Of a stretch of DNA of 15,829 nucleotides, positions 13,994 to 15,829 are shown in pieces (position 1 is the stretch's first letter; each line of letters opens with the position of its first letter). Both the position numbers and the translations under genes were made by a program. The DNA comes from an uncultured Collinsella sp. (GTDB lineage Bacteria; Actinomycetota; Coriobacteriia; Coriobacteriales; Coriobacteriaceae). The stretch is from assembly GCA_900555225.1 (NCBI GenBank), contig USKL01000008.1:1-15829 (forward strand), given 5' to 3'. The notes beneath the pieces are model-generated. The model saw only the letters and a program-made list of their open reading frames with translations. It did not search any database and was not told the DNA's origin.

Positions 13994-14767
13994 ATGCTGC
14001 TCGCTATCGATATGGGAAATACGCAGACGGCCATGGGCCTGTTTGACGGAGACGAGCTGGTGCAGTCGTGGCGCATGCCCACCGACCGCTCTTATACCGC
14101 CGACGAGATCCATGTGCGCCTGATGGGTTTCTTTAAGATGTACGGCCTTTCGCTCGACGCGGTCGACGCGATCGCCTTTGCGGGCGTGGTGCCGCAGCTC
14201 TCGCGCGAGTGGCACGCCGTGGCCGACCGCATTGCCGCGGACGCCATCGTCATCGGGCCGCAGACGGCCGCCGTAACCAAGCTGCGGGCGGCGCGCCCCC
14301 AGGCCGTTGGTGCCGACCGCATCGCCAACGCCGTCGCTGCCGAGACCTTCTACGGCGCGCCGGCGATCGTGGTGGACTTTGGCACCGCGACCAATATCGA
14401 CGTCATCGATGAGGACGGTTATTACATTGGTGGAGCGATTGCGCCGGGCATCCGCATTTCGATGGACGCGCTCGCCGCCCGAGCCGCCAAGCTCGCCAGC
14501 GTGCCGCTCGAGGCGCCCGAGCATGCCATCGGCCGCGATACCGAGGAGTGCATCAAGGTGGGCGCCGTGACGGGCGCCGCCGCCATGGCCGAGGGCCTGG
14601 TCGCGCGCATGAAGCGCGAGCTGGGCCGCGAGGATGCCACCGTTATCGCCACGGGCGGTCTCGCCAGCATCGTCGCCGATTCGACCGATGCCTTCGACGT
14701 GGTCGACGGACAGCTCACCATCAAGGGTATCTGCGAAATCTACCGCCGCATGCAGGAGCTGGGATAG
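13994..14767 (+). CDS. coaX: Type III pantothenate kinase (CoaX)
   Basis: This 257-residue protein catalyses the first step of coenzyme A synthesis, ATP-dependent phosphorylation of pantothenate. It carries the ASKHA-superfamily motifs of type III enzymes: D6-M-GNT (phosphate 1), GADR at 107-110 with the catalytic-type Asp108, DFGTATN at 128-134 (phosphate 2), and GGAIAPG at 146-152. The frame could start at 13973, but ATG 13994 has GGGAG five bases upstream (13984-13988) and gives MLLAIDMGNT, the usual family N-terminus, at a normal family length. It is the only plus-strand gene in the window and converges on the biotin-ligase-like gene across a shared hairpin terminator. Type III kinases are insensitive to CoA feedback and need a monovalent cation by family knowledge. 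Confidence 0.96.
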   Translation: MLLAIDMGNTQTAMGLFDGDELVQSWRMPTDRSYTADEIHVRLMGFFKMYGLSLDAVDAIAFAGVVPQLSREWHAVADRIAADAIVIGPQTAAVTKLRAARPQAVGADRIANAVAAETFYGAPAIVVDFGTATNIDVIDEDGYYIGGAIAPGIRISMDALAARAAKLASVPLEAPEHAIGRDTEECIKVGAVTGAAAMAEGLVARMKRELGREDATVIATGGLASIVADSTDAFDVVDGQLTIKGICEIYRRMQELG

Positions 14768-14824
14768 AGCAGGAGCTTAAGTCAAGCACGCCCGATGCCA
14801 CAGTCCCCGCAAATGCTCGCCAAG

Positions 14825-14867
14825 CCTATTCCTCAAAATCGAAAAATTTTCAGTTTTGAGGAATAGG
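14825..14867. repeat. 14-bp perfect inverted repeat with an A/T-rich palindromic loop
   Basis: CCTATTCCTCAAAA (14825-14838) and TTTTGAGGAATAGG (14854-14867) are perfectly complementary around a 15-nt loop. The loop contains GAAAAATTTTC, itself a palindrome. No T-tract follows on either strand, so it is not a textbook terminator. It stands 57 bp past the coaX stop, before the convergent terminator. Confidence 0.75.
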
Positions 14868-14894
14868 TCCGAGGTGCTACCCCGCAGTCACGCA

Positions 14895-14926
14895 AAGCCC
14901 TCCCCGGCACAGGCCGAAGAGGGCTT
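14895..14926. terminator. Bidirectional hairpin terminator between coaX and the biotin-ligase-like gene
   Basis: AAGCCCTC (14895-14902) pairs with GAGGGCTT (14919-14926), and CGGC/GCCG pair inside around ACAG. The stem is strong, but the T-tracts are short on both sides (TTCGTTGTC on plus, TTTGCG on minus). Its position between two convergent genes supports a shared terminator. Confidence 0.65.
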
Positions 14927-14963
14927 CGTTGTCATCGTTGTCTTTGAGCTCTGGTGCCCTGCG

Positions 14964-15665
14964 TTACAGACCGCGAATCCGTACGGCCTCGGGCGGAAAC
15001 TCTTGCTCGCCGGCATCGGTCTTGATGGTCGCGCGACCCCAGATGTCCAGGCCCGCAAACACACCGACCGCAAGCGGCAAGCCGTTGGGCGACACCGCCG
15101 CAACTTGGCGACCGAGCAGCGGCACCATGTCGAAATACTCGCCCAGCACGGGAGCCAGCGGCCCTGCGGCGCCTTGCGGCGTGTTGGCAACAACCGCCCA
15201 GGTGTCCACACGGGTCAGCACGGCGGCGGCGAGCGCCTCGACCAGCACTTCGTCAGCCACGTCCACACCAAGCTCGCTCAGCGCCGAACGCTCAATATCC
15301 ACCGTCACGGCGCCGAACATGCCCGCGGCACCGGCACCGCCGTTGACGGCGGCACGCGCGAACGACGTCTCGAACGCGGGCGCACCGCACACGATATCGC
15401 TCGGCCACTGAATACCCACCTTACCGGCAAGGCCCAACCCCGGCGTCGAAGCCGTGCCCGCGAGTGCGTCCATCATGCCCATCGCGGCCACAAACGGCAG
15501 GCCGTGGAAGGCGTGCATGTTCACGTCCGGACGCACGACCAGCGAAAACGTCAGCGATGCATCGCCCGCGTTCCACGCGCACCAGCCCGCGGACGCACCC
15601 TCGCGGCCCGCATCGCGCGCGGCGTCAAGCTCGGTACCGGCGGCTACAGCGTTCATCTCAATCAT
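14964..15665 (-). CDS. Divergent biotin--protein ligase (BirA-like) domain protein
   Basis: The protein has 233 residues. The BPL/LplA fold is recognisable: TFSLVVRP (39-46) followed by a helix, IQWPSD (85-90) in the place of the KWPND motif, and a C-terminal SH3-like domain at about 180-233 (LLGRQVAAVSPNGLPLAVGVFAGLDIWGRA in outline). BirA attaches biotin to the carboxylase carrier protein. Two hallmarks are degraded: the GRGRxGRxW biotin loop is only GREGASAGW, and the conserved Lys of KWPND is Gln86. No N-terminal DNA-binding domain is present, so it would not be a repressor. It may be a divergent working ligase or one with altered substrate or activity. Its ATG follows the folK stop with no gap (TAGATG), implying translational coupling. 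Neighbouring coaX and folK fit a cofactor cluster. Confidence 0.7.
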   Translation of the reverse strand: MIEMNAVAAGTELDAARDAGREGASAGWCAWNAGDASLTFSLVVRPDVNMHAFHGLPFVAAMGMMDALAGTASTPGLGLAGKVGIQWPSDIVCGAPAFETSFARAAVNGGAGAAGMFGAVTVDIERSALSELGVDVADEVLVEALAAAVLTRVDTWAVVANTPQGAAGPLAPVLGEYFDMVPLLGRQVAAVSPNGLPLAVGVFAGLDIWGRATIKTDAGEQEFPPEAVRIRGL

Positions 15666-15829
15666 CTACATACGCCCCAATTCGCCCACGATATGGCCCA
15701 CGCGGTCCTCGGGCTCCTTGACCTCGACGCCGTTGTAGCGGAAGAACCGCGCCGGGTCGTGCATCAGGTCCTCGAGCGGCACCAGCACAAAATCGCGCTC
15801 GCCGATCAGCGGATGCGGCAGGCGCAGCT
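15666..15829 (-). CDS. folK: 2-amino-4-hydroxy-6-hydroxymethyldihydropteridine pyrophosphokinase (FolK), 3' end only
   Basis: Only the last 53 codons are in the window, ending in TAG at 15666-15668; the start is beyond the right edge. The residues LRLPHPLIGERDFVLVPLED match the HPPK signature, in which the Arg/His-Pro segment and E-R-x-F-V-L-x-P-L are diagnostic. HPPK transfers pyrophosphate from ATP to the pterin in folate synthesis. The remaining tail (MHDPARFFRYNG onward) is longer than in minimal FolK proteins. That could mean a small C-terminal extension or a fusion partner upstream such as FolB, which cannot be judged here. It is directly coupled to the biotin-ligase-like gene. Confidence 0.85.
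   Translation of the reverse strand, partial: LRLPHPLIGERDFVLVPLEDLMHDPARFFRYNGVEVKEPEDRVGHIVGELGRM

Overview
The window looks like chromosomal DNA of a high-GC gut actinobacterium of the class Coriobacteriia, most likely Collinsella or a close relative. This is inferred from four things: the codon usage, an Ech-type hydrogenase operon, a VWA/pilin-domain surface protein, and an Old Yellow Enzyme/dienoyl-CoA-reductase-like flavoprotein. No rRNA or other taxonomic marker is present to confirm it. All genes except coaX lie on the minus strand.

Layout. Positions 1-3664 hold the first 1221 codons of a giant secreted adhesin: signal peptide, VWA domain, then repeated FctA/Spy0128-like isopeptide pilin domains. 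Its C-terminus lies beyond the left edge. Positions 3665-4388 are gene-free but highly structured. They contain TGAGACA motifs near the adhesin start, two tandem ~210-bp elements that share a 35-bp box and a central hairpin but have unrelated self-complementary arms, and GC-rich hairpins. Positions 4389-10045 are a compact operon, transcribed leftward in the canonical order echA-echB (fused), echC, echD, echE, echF. It encodes a complete energy-converting group 4 [NiFe] hydrogenase that would couple ferredoxin oxidation to H2 production and ion pumping. Upstream are a palindrome-rich leader, a terminator and a small double-HTH, transposase-like protein (10331-10720). After a 440-bp AT-rich spacer comes an NADH:flavin oxidoreductase of the 2,4-dienoyl-CoA reductase type (11161-13191), which has its own terminator.

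Positions 13198-13719 contain a regular array of eight ~16-bp half-palindromes in alternating orientation, about 40 bp apart. It is followed by initiator tRNA-Met with its own promoter and terminator. On the plus strand, coaX (type III pantothenate kinase) converges on a divergent biotin-ligase-like gene and the 3' end of folK. This right-hand end is a cofactor cluster (CoA, biotin, folate).

The most unusual content is intergenic. At least three unrelated families of palindromic elements occupy the spacers. Two of them, the paired variable-arm hairpins and the alternating 40-bp-period array, are not explained by any standard feature type I recognise.
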